From assembly GCA_947460565.1 (NCBI GenBank), contig CANHJJ010000003.1:1-25608 (forward strand): a stretch of DNA of 25,608 bases, given 5' to 3'. This stretch comes from Bacteroidota bacterium. Lineage in GTDB: Bacteria > Bacteroidota > Bacteroidia > UKL13-3. Both the position numbers and the translations under genes were made by a program. Below, one piece after another: positions 14,672-22,043 of this stretch (the first letter of the stretch is position 1; each line of letters opens with the position of its first letter). The notes under the pieces were generated by a model. It saw only the letters and a list, made by a program, of their open reading frames with translations. It ran no database searches and was not told the origin of the DNA.

Positions 14672-15820
14672 TTATTTTTCCCTTCCAAAATTAATGTTTT
14701 GCTTATAGCTCAAATAAAAGGAATATGAGTAATCTAGGTCTGCTGTTGCAAAGTCGTAAAAGGGTTCCAATCTTGCCGTCAAGTAAAGTTTGTCGAACAA
14801 GGGTTTTTCATACAATAGCCTGAGAAATAATAATTCCCTTTTGTAATTGGGAATAAAATAGCTCGACTTATCTATGCTTTGGGATTGGTAAATAGCTGTT
14901 CCTCTCGGTGCAAGGAAGTTTTGTGAATTCCAGTAACTAATCATTAGACCCAGATATTTGGTATCCACAAAGCCGCTCAAATACATTGCATTTCCATTAT
15001 CAAATGGCATTCCCGAACTAGAGTTTTCTTTGTATATTAGATAATAAGGCTCAAGGCGTATTTCCTTTATAAATTGATTCGAAAAGCTTCTGGAAATTCT
15101 CAACCCGGCAGCGGCATTCATTTTCACATACAATTGATTGACACTGTCATTGTCAATCTGACCGCCTTGATGCGAGAGCATAACTTGGGACATAAACAAT
15201 ACATTCCAATCTTTGTTTTTTGCTTTGGAGTCAAAGAGGTTGTGCTGCAAACTGCCCCCTGTAGTAAGTTGTTCTTTGTAGGGTGAACCTCTCTCAATAA
15301 ACTTTTCCCAATTAATCCATGCATCAAAAAAGGTTCTTTGGGTATTGTATTTTACTTGAAATCCGTTTTCTAGTCTATTTTCTATTACCCTTGATATATC
15401 AAACATAGGTTCAATTATCCTATGACTTAGAGCTCCTTCTAGCGTGCCGAAGAGCATACTAAAATTGTTTTTTTGTGCTTTAAGTGTGAAGGTAGGGGCA
15501 ATGGAAGTATATGTGTTTTCTGCGCCAAAATCATTCCTTAAAAAAACACCTGCTTGTAATTTAATGTATGGATTAACTTGATAATATAGATTTGGATTCA
15601 GTTGATAGCCAAACAAAGTACGCCCTACTTCTATTTTGCTGTAATACTCGGTATTTCGCATGTAATTAAAAGCATTCAGAATCAAGCCTATACGATTGCT
15701 GTCACTGGAATTTATGTCAATTTTGTCTTGTAAATACTTATTGTCTAGCTGAGCTAATGAAACAAAATAGCTCGATAATAAGAGAAAGAGGGCAAAAAAT
15801 ATGTTTTTATGAAGTTGCAT
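14672..15820 (-). CDS. Predicted outer-membrane beta-barrel protein of unknown function
   Basis: A 382-residue protein. Residues 1-23 are a signal peptide (FFALFLLLSSYFVSLAQ, cut after Gln/Ala). The rest consists of alternating polar/aromatic strands (for example LNPNLYYQVNPYIKLQAGVF and LYLTARLEPFYDFATADL) with a terminal strand near YSFYLSYKQNINFG, as expected for a porin-like outer-membrane barrel. No enzymatic motif or plug domain is seen. It begins 2 bp after the stop of the Fe-S protein gene, so the two are almost certainly co-transcribed although they act in different compartments. I do not recognise a named family. Confidence 0.75.
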   Translation of the reverse strand: MQLHKNIFFALFLLLSSYFVSLAQLDNKYLQDKIDINSSDSNRIGLILNAFNYMRNTEYYSKIEVGRTLFGYQLNPNLYYQVNPYIKLQAGVFLRNDFGAENTYTSIAPTFTLKAQKNNFSMLFGTLEGALSHRIIEPMFDISRVIENRLENGFQVKYNTQRTFFDAWINWEKFIERGSPYKEQLTTGGSLQHNLFDSKAKNKDWNVLFMSQVMLSHQGGQIDNDSVNQLYVKMNAAAGLRISRSFSNQFIKEIRLEPYYLIYKENSSSGMPFDNGNAMYLSGFVDTKYLGLMISYWNSQNFLAPRGTAIYQSQSIDKSSYFIPNYKRELLFLRLLYEKPLFDKLYLTARLEPFYDFATADLDYSYSFYLSYKQNINFGREK

Positions 15821-15822
15821 GA

Positions 15823-16611
15823 CTATAAGTCCATTGCATTGGAAATTAATTCTGCAATATCAAGCACTTGTATCTCTTGCTCTTTGTTGTGATGCTTTAC
15901 TCCATCTCTTAGCATGGTCATGCAAAATGGGCAAGCAGCAGCTACCACAGAAGGATTGGTTTCTAAGGCATCATCCATTCTTTCAAGATTTACCTCTTTG
16001 GTGCCTTGCTCTGCATCTTTAAACATTTGAGCCCCACCTGCACCGCAGCATAAACCATTGGCTTTACTTCTTTTCATTTCAACCAATTCAGCATCCAATT
16101 TTTCTATGACTTCACGAGGTGCTTCAAAAATATTATTGGCTCTGCCTAAGTAACAGCTATCATGGTAAGTAATGCGTTGGCCTTTGAATGCACCCCCTTT
16201 TATTGCTATTTTACCCTCGTTTAAGAGTTGATTAATAAGGGTCGTATGGTGCAATACTTCATACGAGCCACCCAACTCAGGGTATTCGTTTTTAATCGTA
16301 TTGAAACAATGAGGGCAAGCCGTTACAATCTTTTTGATGTTGTATGCATTTAATGTTGTAATATTTTGCATAGCAAGCATTTGGTATAGGAATTCATTTC
16401 CTGCGCGTTTTGCAGGATCACCCGTACAAGCCTCTTCTGTTCCTAAAATTGCAAAGTTTATACCAGCAGCATGCAAAATTTTAGCCACAGCTTTGGTTAT
16501 TTTTTGAGCTCGCTCATCAAAACTTCCGGCACAACCCACCCAAAACAAAATTTCGGCATCCTCGCCTGCTGATGTCATTTCAGCTATGGTACGAACTTTA
16601 AATTCAGTCAT
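15823..16611 (-). CDS. CCG-domain (Fe-S)-binding protein, heterodisulfide-reductase B/LutA-like
   Basis: A 262-residue cytosolic protein with two cysteine-rich CCG domains, as in HdrB/HdrD, GlpC and LutA. Domain one has WVGCAGS near 26, ACTGD (the CCG position) and TACPHCFN. Domain two has YHDSCYLGR, LCCGAGGAQM and AACPFCMTM. These cysteines bind a noncubane or 4Fe-4S cluster and mediate electron transfer. I choose the ATG at 16611, giving MTEFKVRTIAEM, because the 21 extra residues of the longer frame (to 16674) are an unrelated hydrophobic stretch not expected in this family. The partner HdrD-like subunit with ferredoxin domains that normally accompanies it is not in the window. The beta-barrel gene follows after 2 bp. 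Confidence 0.88.
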   Translation of the reverse strand: MTEFKVRTIAEMTSAGEDAEILFWVGCAGSFDERAQKITKAVAKILHAAGINFAILGTEEACTGDPAKRAGNEFLYQMLAMQNITTLNAYNIKKIVTACPHCFNTIKNEYPELGGSYEVLHHTTLINQLLNEGKIAIKGGAFKGQRITYHDSCYLGRANNIFEAPREVIEKLDAELVEMKRSKANGLCCGAGGAQMFKDAEQGTKEVNLERMDDALETNPSVVAAACPFCMTMLRDGVKHHNKEQEIQVLDIAELISNAMDL

Positions 16612-16939
16612 AAAAACGATAATATTCGAAGGCAATTTAAGAAAACTGAGAGAAAAGAAAAATCTAAGTTTCAAAGTACCAATAATCCATTCTTTATTTG
16701 TTTTTTTAATGTTAATGTTCTCATAATTTTCTTTTTAAAATTGAGTAGAAAAACCTAATAGAATGGCTTAAAATTGAAAAATTTTAACCTCAAAAGGGCT
16801 CTATTCAAGCAAAATAGAAGCAGAAAAATATCATTTTAAATAACTATAAATCAAAATTTTATATTATGTTGTAGTAGTCTTGTAGTAGTAGCTTGTGTAA
16901 TATTTCTTACTAGTGAAAACAATGAAGGGGCATATAAAA
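16612..16939. other. Intergenic region upstream of the cysteine-rich repeat protein
   Basis: This is the longest noncoding stretch, between divergent genes. It is strongly AT-rich. It holds an AT-only hairpin with 8-bp arms and a GAAA loop (16768-16787) and two copies of TTGTAGTAGT (16869-16878 and 16880-16889). I see no small ORF and no exact -7 box for the minus-strand Fe-S gene. Confidence 0.5.
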
Positions 16940-16969
16940 TTGTAACTTATATTTATGTACGTATGTTTA
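16940..16969 (+). promoter_or_regulatory. Predicted promoter of the 1204-residue secreted protein
   Basis: TTG at 16940-16942, a 19-bp spacer and TATGTTTA at 16962-16969 match the Bacteroidota promoter with one mismatch (final A instead of G). The start site would be near 16975, leaving an A-rich leader of about 18 nt before the ATG at 16993. Confidence 0.5.
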
Positions 16970-16992
16970 CATCACTAAATCAAAAATAAAAT

Positions 16993-19900
16993 ATGAAATC
17001 ATTTAGACATTTACAATTTTTCATTTTGCTGTTTTTTTCAGCACAATTGATTTATGGCCAAACAAGTTTGCCCATAAATTTCGACAGTGTTGGTTTTACA
17101 TACATCTTCACAGATTTTGGGGGCGGGTCAACTTCTGTTGCTACCGACCCAGTTTCGGGTGCTAATAAAGTGGCCAAAACTAATAAGCCCTTAGGAGCGC
17201 AGTCTTGGGCTGGTGTTACGGTAGGCGGCACTGTTTCTACAATTGGTTTTAATTCATCGATTCCATTTGCTAGCAATGCTACTAAGGTGTCTGTTAGAGT
17301 ATTCTCTCCAGATACTGGCATTGTAGTGAAACTAAAAGCAGAGGATGCTGCAAATGGGCAAATTAGTTGCGAAGTGGATGTAAAAACTAAAAAAGCAAAT
17401 TCTTGGGATACTTTGGTATTTGATTTTGCGAATGGCACTCCTACTTTAAACCTTACTAATTCATATAAGAAATTGTCGATTTTCTTCAACTTTGGTGTTG
17501 ATGGAAATACTGCTGGAAACAAGGACTATTATTTTGATGACATTAAAATGTTGCCACCTACTGCACCAATTGTTTCTAATGTCACTTTTAGTGTTGATAT
17601 GAGCAAATATGGCGCAGTAAACGGAACTGTGTATGTAAATGGAACTTTTAACTCTTGGTGTGGTTCATGTAATGCCATGGTGAAAGGAACTCAAGATACC
17701 AATATTTGGACAGCTACATTGCCTATTACAAATGGTCCGATTGAGTTTAAATACACCATAAACGGATGGAATATTGACGAAAAGTTAACTGCTGGAACTT
17801 CTTGTACTATCACCACCGGTGGTTTTACTAATCGTTCGTATAATGTTATTTCAAATGTGACTTTGCCTACCGTATGCTGGGAATCTTGTGTGGGATGCAA
17901 TACTATCGTGCTAACAAAAGTAAGTTTGCCTATTTATTTTGATTCTACTAATGTAGATTACTCGCTTGCGGATTTTGGCGGTAATGCAAGTTCAATAGTT
18001 GCTGACCCAAGCAATGCCAATAACAAAGTCGTTAAAGTAATTAAAACTGCTTCTGCTGCCGATTGGGCTGGTACAACAATTGGAAACACTGGTTTTGCAA
18101 GCGCCATTCCTTTTGCTGCAAATAGAAACATCATAAAAATGAAAGTATATTCTCCAGCAGCGGGTATGAAAGTGAAATTGAAAGCTGAAGATGTTTCTGA
18201 CCCAACTAAGAGTGTTGAAACCGATACTTTTACCACTGTTGCAAATACATGGGAAACGTTATCTTTTAATTTCGCTACTCAATCAAAAGGTACTGCCGCC
18301 ATAAACTATGGATACAGTTTCAAAAAATTATCAGCTTTCTTCAATTTTGGTGTTGATGGTGCAACTGCGGGTGAGAAAATTTTCTATTTCGACAATATCG
18401 AAATGGCACCTGTTACCCCTTCTAATGTAACATTTAATATAAACATGAAAAAGTATGGTGCTGTAAATGGAACTGTGTATGTCAATGGTACATTTAATAG
18501 CTGGTGTGGTTCGTGTAACCCAATGGTTAAAGGAACTGCTGATACCAATATTTGGTCAGTAACTTTACCAATTAATTCTGGTGCAATGGAATATAAGTTT
18601 ACCATAAACGGTTGGGATATTGATGAAAAACTAGCAGCAGGTAGTTCATGTACTATTACAAGTGGTGGATTTACCAATCGTTCATACAATGTTACTTCAA
18701 ATGTTAATTTGCCTGTGGTTTGCTGGGAGTCATGTGCTAATTGTTTGATTGTAAATCCAAATGCTTTGAACATGCCTGTTTCTTTTGAAAGCACTACTTT
18801 AAACTATGGCTTAACTGATTTTGAAGGTAATGCAAGTTCAATCGTTGTTGATCCTGCAAATTCAACTAATAAAGCTTGTAAAGTTATTAAGTCTAATTCG
18901 GCCAAACCCTGGGCTGGAACTACTATTGGTGGTACTACTGGTTTTGATAACCAAATTCCTTTTGTAGCTTCAACTGATACAAAAATCAGCATGAGAGTAT
19001 ACTCTCCAAACGCAGGTATTAAAGTAAGAATGAAAGTAGAAGACCCTAACGATGCTGGAAAGAGTGTTGAAACAGAAGCAACAACTACAATTGCCAACAA
19101 TTGGGAAGTATTGGTTTTTGATTTTGCTAACGAAGCTAATGGAACAGCTAAAATCAACTATTCTTACGTTTACAAAAAGTTAACTGTGTTCTTCAACTTT
19201 GGTACTGATGGTGCTACTGCTGGTGAAAAAATTTATTATTTTGATGATGTAACTTTTGGTACTTTGACCAATACCGTATCTTCAAAAGTGAAGGTTAAAT
19301 TTACAGTTGATACCAAAAATTTACCAATGGCACCTGGTGATACCATTACCTTGAATGGTACATTTAACAATTGGTGCGGTGACTGTGCAAAAATGACCAA
19401 TATGCCAGGAACTAAAATGTGGACTACAACAGTTGAATTGGATTCAAATACTGAGTACGAATACAAATACGTAATAGGTGCCTGGAAATCCTCAGAAAAC
19501 TTAAGTTCAAGCTTAACCGCTTGTACAAAAACTACAGGTAATTTCACAAACCGTGTATACAAAACGGGTAAAACAAATGATTCAATTCCGATGGTATGTT
19601 GGGAAAGTTGCTCATCATGCGGAAATACTGGTGGACCAAGTAAAACCTACCTTACTTTCAGAGTTGATATGAGTAAAAACAAACCTGCTGCTGGTGATAC
19701 AGTGACATTGAATGGTACTTTTAACAATTGGTGTGGTGCTTGTACGCCAATGACTAAAGTGGGTAACACGGATGTATGGTATGCAACTGTTTTATTAAAT
19801 AAAGATTCTTCTTACGATTACAAATACGTAATAGGTGCCTGGAAATCACAAGAAACATTGAAAGAAGGTTCAGTGTGTACCACTACCAAATCTGGTTTTA

Positions 19901-20607
19901 CAAACAGAACAGTGGTTGTAAATAAATTGAATGATACCCTTCCAATAGTTTGTTGGGAAAGTTGTGTAAGCTGTCAAAATACAGCACCTAAAACCAAAGT
20001 TACCTTTAAGGTTAATATGAAAAACTACCTTGATGATAGTCTTGCTATCAAAGGTGTAACATTGAATGGTAGCTTCAACGGATGGTGCGGTAATTGTACA
20101 CCTATGACATTGATAGGAAGCAATATTTATGCTACTACTTTAACTTTAGATACAGGTTCATACGACTTCAAATTCACTGTGGGTAATTGGTTAGACCAAG
20201 AGCAATTCAGTCCATCTGATCCTTGTACTAAAACTGTAGGAAACTTCACAAATAGAAATGTGGTAATAAAAGATACAGCTGCTCTAATAGTGGGTACATA
20301 TTGCTGGAATACTTGTAACAAGTGCGAAGCAGTAGGTGGTGTTACAGAATCTGAATTGAACAATGTGAAAGTATATCCTAATCCAGTTTCTGGTACTTTG
20401 TTCATTGATTTAGGTCAAATGTCTGAAGTTGGAACCAAACTATATGTTTACAATATGTTAGGCGAACAAATGAATGTTAAATCTAACAATGCAAATAGCG
20501 GTACAGGTACCATCAGCATGGATACACATGGTTTAAAACAAGGTGTATATCTATTGAAAATCGAATCAGATAACGTGATTAAAACGATTAAATTCCAAGT
20601 GAACTAG
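16993..20607 (+). CDS. Type IX-secreted modular protein with repeated carbohydrate-binding-like, cysteine-rich modules
   Basis: A 1204-residue protein. Residues 1-22 are a signal peptide ending LIYGQ. Then follow an A-B-A-B-A-B-B-B array and a type A T9SS sorting domain (about 1117-1204; VKVYPNPVSGTLFIDLG and a final KTIKFQVN strand). A modules (about 24-190, 309-474, 592-758) open LPI-F(D/E)S and contain DF-G-NAS, WAGTTIG and FFNFG-DG-TAG-K-YYFDD; they resemble jelly-roll carbohydrate-binding domains attached to Bacteroidota glycosidases. B modules (from about 194, 475, 763, 884 and 999) resemble CBM20/E-set starch-binding folds (NGTFNxW, Y-YK/FT) but add six conserved cysteines: WCGxC, one mid-module Cys and CWxxCxxC. 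No catalytic domain is present. Likely a surface or extracellular glycan-binding or adhesive protein; the ligand is unknown. Confidence 0.85.
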   Translation: MKSFRHLQFFILLFFSAQLIYGQTSLPINFDSVGFTYIFTDFGGGSTSVATDPVSGANKVAKTNKPLGAQSWAGVTVGGTVSTIGFNSSIPFASNATKVSVRVFSPDTGIVVKLKAEDAANGQISCEVDVKTKKANSWDTLVFDFANGTPTLNLTNSYKKLSIFFNFGVDGNTAGNKDYYFDDIKMLPPTAPIVSNVTFSVDMSKYGAVNGTVYVNGTFNSWCGSCNAMVKGTQDTNIWTATLPITNGPIEFKYTINGWNIDEKLTAGTSCTITTGGFTNRSYNVISNVTLPTVCWESCVGCNTIVLTKVSLPIYFDSTNVDYSLADFGGNASSIVADPSNANNKVVKVIKTASAADWAGTTIGNTGFASAIPFAANRNIIKMKVYSPAAGMKVKLKAEDVSDPTKSVETDTFTTVANTWETLSFNFATQSKGTAAINYGYSFKKLSAFFNFGVDGATAGEKIFYFDNIEMAPVTPSNVTFNINMKKYGAVNGTVYVNGTFNSWCGSCNPMVKGTADTNIWSVTLPINSGAMEYKFTINGWDIDEKLAAGSSCTITSGGFTNRSYNVTSNVNLPVVCWESCANCLIVNPNALNMPVSFESTTLNYGLTDFEGNASSIVVDPANSTNKACKVIKSNSAKPWAGTTIGGTTGFDNQIPFVASTDTKISMRVYSPNAGIKVRMKVEDPNDAGKSVETEATTTIANNWEVLVFDFANEANGTAKINYSYVYKKLTVFFNFGTDGATAGEKIYYFDDVTFGTLTNTVSSKVKVKFTVDTKNLPMAPGDTITLNGTFNNWCGDCAKMTNMPGTKMWTTTVELDSNTEYEYKYVIGAWKSSENLSSSLTACTKTTGNFTNRVYKTGKTNDSIPMVCWESCSSCGNTGGPSKTYLTFRVDMSKNKPAAGDTVTLNGTFNNWCGACTPMTKVGNTDVWYATVLLNKDSSYDYKYVIGAWKSQETLKEGSVCTTTKSGFTNRTVVVNKLNDTLPIVCWESCVSCQNTAPKTKVTFKVNMKNYLDDSLAIKGVTLNGSFNGWCGNCTPMTLIGSNIYATTLTLDTGSYDFKFTVGNWLDQEQFSPSDPCTKTVGNFTNRNVVIKDTAALIVGTYCWNTCNKCEAVGGVTESELNNVKVYPNPVSGTLFIDLGQMSEVGTKLYVYNMLGEQMNVKSNNANSGTGTISMDTHGLKQGVYLLKIESDNVIKTIKFQVN
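17575..20328 (+). repeat. Five cysteine-rich WCGxC/CWxxCxxC modules
   Basis: Modules begin near 17575, 18418, 19282, 19645 and 19990, each about 110 residues. Every copy keeps NGTFN/NGSFN, W-CGxC, a mid-module Cys-Thr before GFTNR/NFTNR, and C-W-E/N-S/T-C-x-x-C. Copies 1-2 are closest to each other, as are copies 3-4, suggesting successive duplication. The first three are each preceded by an A module; the last two are tandem. Confidence 0.85.
19462..19490 (+). repeat. 29-bp exact direct repeat, copy 1 (copy 2 at 19819-19847)
   Basis: The 29 bases coding for YKYVIGAWKS in module B3 recur without a mismatch at 19819-19847 in module B4, while flanking codons differ. This indicates a recent duplication or gene conversion between the modules, or selection on this strand. 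Confidence 0.8.
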
Positions 20608-20632
20608 TGTTTTAGTGTTTTGTGTATATTTG

Positions 20633-20660
20633 AAAAAGGCCGGAGAAATCTGGCCTTTTT
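20633..20660 (+). terminator. Strong intrinsic terminator with GAAA tetraloop
   Basis: The arms AAAAAGGCCGGA and TCTGGCCTTTTT pair over 12 bp (one G-U) around a GAAA tetraloop, and the T-run is part of and follows the 3' arm. It lies 26 bp after the stop of the repeat-protein gene. Because the A-run mirrors the T-run, it can work in both directions. Confidence 0.85.
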
Positions 20661-20737
20661 CCTTTTAAAAATATTGCTAATTTTGGCTTTTGGATTGCAT
20701 ACTAGATGTGCATTGCATAAACTTGAAGATACCATAG

Positions 20738-21523
20738 ATGCTAGGCTTGAGAAAAGTTACCATTACACGATATATCACTCCTTTGCGAGAAGGGGGTTCT
20801 TTGCCTGCCTTGGCCGAAGGCGATGATGATTTTAAATATGTGCTTAAATTTAATGGAACTGGGCATGGTCCCAAGGTTCTCATTGCTGAACTGTTAGGAG
20901 GAGAAATAGCCCGTGCCATTGGACTGAAAGTACCTGAATTGGTTTTTGCAGATTTGCATGAGGCCTTTGGACAAACAGAAACTGATGAAGAAATTCAAGA
21001 TTTGTTAAAGGCCAGCAAAGGCTTGAATTTAGCGCTACATTTCCTTTCAGGGGCTATTAATTTCGACCCTGTAGTGAAAACTATTGAAGCCCAACTTGCC
21101 TCTCAAATCGTGTGGCTAGATGCCTTTATTACCAATGTTGACCGCACTTTTCGGAATACCAATATGCTGCTATGGAACAGAGAACTTTGGTTGATAGACC
21201 ATGGTGCATGTCTGTATTTTCATCATGGGGGTTCTGATTGGGAAGCTGCTAGTAAAACACCTTTTGCTATTATTAAAACGCACGTACTTTTGCCACAAGC
21301 CAGTTTGCTAGCGCAGGTTGATGCAGAAATAAAGAAAGTATTGACTCCCGAGAAATTGACCGAGATAGTTAATTTAATTCCAAATGAGTGGCTTGTGTGG
21401 AGCGATTCTGATAAATCACCAGATGAATTGCGAGCCATGTATTTGAACTTTTTTCTTGCACGATTGAACAACACCGAATTATTTATAAATGAAGCCCAAC
21501 ATGCAAGAGAAACACTTATATGA
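20738..21523 (+). CDS. HipA-like kinase family protein
   Basis: A 261-residue protein of the HipA_2-type family, related to HipA Ser/Thr kinases but lacking the N-terminal HipA/HipB-contact subdomain. Kinase-like features are a FKYVLKFNGTG strand with the candidate ATP-contacting Lys (about 32-42), EL-GGEIARAIGLKVPE (a helix-C-like Glu), the catalytic-loop-like DAFITNVDRTFRNTNM (about 128-143) and LWLIDHGACL (about 149-158, in place of DFG). The next gene, encoding a DUF3037 protein, overlaps its 3' end by 23-35 bp, a pairing seen elsewhere for these families. No HipB-type antitoxin is adjacent. An exact TAATTTTG -7 box lies at 20678-20685 but has no TTG at the right spacing. Function, whether toxin-like or regulatory, is unproven. 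Confidence 0.85.
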   Translation: MLGLRKVTITRYITPLREGGSLPALAEGDDDFKYVLKFNGTGHGPKVLIAELLGGEIARAIGLKVPELVFADLHEAFGQTETDEEIQDLLKASKGLNLALHFLSGAINFDPVVKTIEAQLASQIVWLDAFITNVDRTFRNTNMLLWNRELWLIDHGACLYFHHGGSDWEAASKTPFAIIKTHVLLPQASLLAQVDAEIKKVLTPEKLTEIVNLIPNEWLVWSDSDKSPDELRAMYLNFFLARLNNTELFINEAQHARETLI

Positions 21524-21884
21524 GTATTCGGTAATTCGGGTCTTGCCAGTTGTTGAGCGAGAAGAATTTATCAATGTGGGCATCATTTTGTTTTGCAAAA
21601 AAGAAGCTTTCATAAGGGTTCATTATGCTTTGGATTCAGCAAAATTAGTATCCTTTTCAAAAGAGATAGATGTAGAGCAAATCGAAAAAAACCTTCAATC
21701 ATTGGCTAAGATTGCCCATGGAGAGAAGCATTGCGGACCCATAGCTGAGTTGGATGTACCATCAAGGTTCAGATGGCTTACGGCTGTAAGGAGTTCAGCC
21801 ATTCAGCTTTCAAGGCCACATCCGGGTATGTGTAACGACTTAGAAAAGACAGCAAGACGTTTATTTGAGGAATTGGTTTTATGA
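21489..21884 (+). CDS. DUF3037 domain protein
   Basis: A 131-residue protein (127 if the second ATG at 21501 is used). The DUF3037 hallmark is YEYSVIRVLPVVEREEFINVGIILF, in which the aromatic-rich strand and EFINVG are conserved; SRFRWLTAVRSSAIQLSRPH near 91-110 is the second conserved block. It starts inside the HipA-like gene in another frame (overlap 21489-21523, or 21501-21523), so the two are translationally coupled. The molecular function of DUF3037 is unknown; the coupling suggests it is a partner or modulator of the kinase-like protein. Confidence 0.85.
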   Translation: MKPNMQEKHLYEYSVIRVLPVVEREEFINVGIILFCKKEAFIRVHYALDSAKLVSFSKEIDVEQIEKNLQSLAKIAHGEKHCGPIAELDVPSRFRWLTAVRSSAIQLSRPHPGMCNDLEKTARRLFEELVL

Positions 21885-21911
21885 GGGAGTTAAGAACTTT
21901 TTTCATTTTAA

Positions 21912-22026
21912 ATCCGTAGTCAGCCCTACCAGTATCTGGCTCGCAAGACTACGGATAGTTAATAAAAACTTTGTTTACTTATCCTCACAAGTGACGCTGC
22001 GCTTAACACTTGCAAAAGCTGCGAGG
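21912..22026. repeat. Structured intergenic element (two large inverted repeats)
   Basis: In the 159-bp gap between convergent genes, ATCCGTAGTC (21912-21921) and GACTACGGAT (21947-21956) are perfect 10-bp arms, with an inner AGCC/GGCT pairing. A second structure has CAAGTG (21988-21993) and CACTTG (22007-22012) nested within CCTC (21983-21986) and GAGG (22023-22026), with GCTGCG twice. No T-run follows either arm set, and the element is visibly less AT-rich than its surroundings. It may be a repetitive extragenic element, a structured RNA or an unusual bidirectional terminator. Confidence 0.5.
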
Positions 22027-22043
22027 CCTTTTGTAAATTATCA

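Noticed and set aside
16612..16674. N-terminal extension of the Fe-S protein to ATG 16674
   Set aside because: The extra 21 residues are a hydrophobic stretch not expected for a cytosolic CCG protein; ATG 16611 gives the usual start.
16768..16787. AT-only hairpin with GAAA loop as a terminator
   Set aside because: It lies between divergent genes where no terminator is needed, and such AT palindromes arise readily by chance in this composition.
17575..20328. WCGxC motifs as thioredoxin domains
   Set aside because: The motif sits in a beta-rich E-set-like context with four more module cysteines; no thioredoxin fold (cis-Pro, flanking strands) is visible.
16993..20328. Module array as a CRISPR or DNA tandem repeat
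   Set aside because: The periodicity follows protein modules in one open frame with diverged DNA, not short identical repeats with spacers.
20620..20826. 68-codon plus-strand ORF starting before the terminator
   Set aside because: It spans the intrinsic terminator and overlaps the HipA-like gene in another frame.
20738..21884. Classical HipBA toxin-antitoxin locus
   Set aside because: No HipB-like helix-turn-helix gene is adjacent and the kinase-like protein is shorter than HipA; DUF3037 is not a DNA-binding antitoxin.
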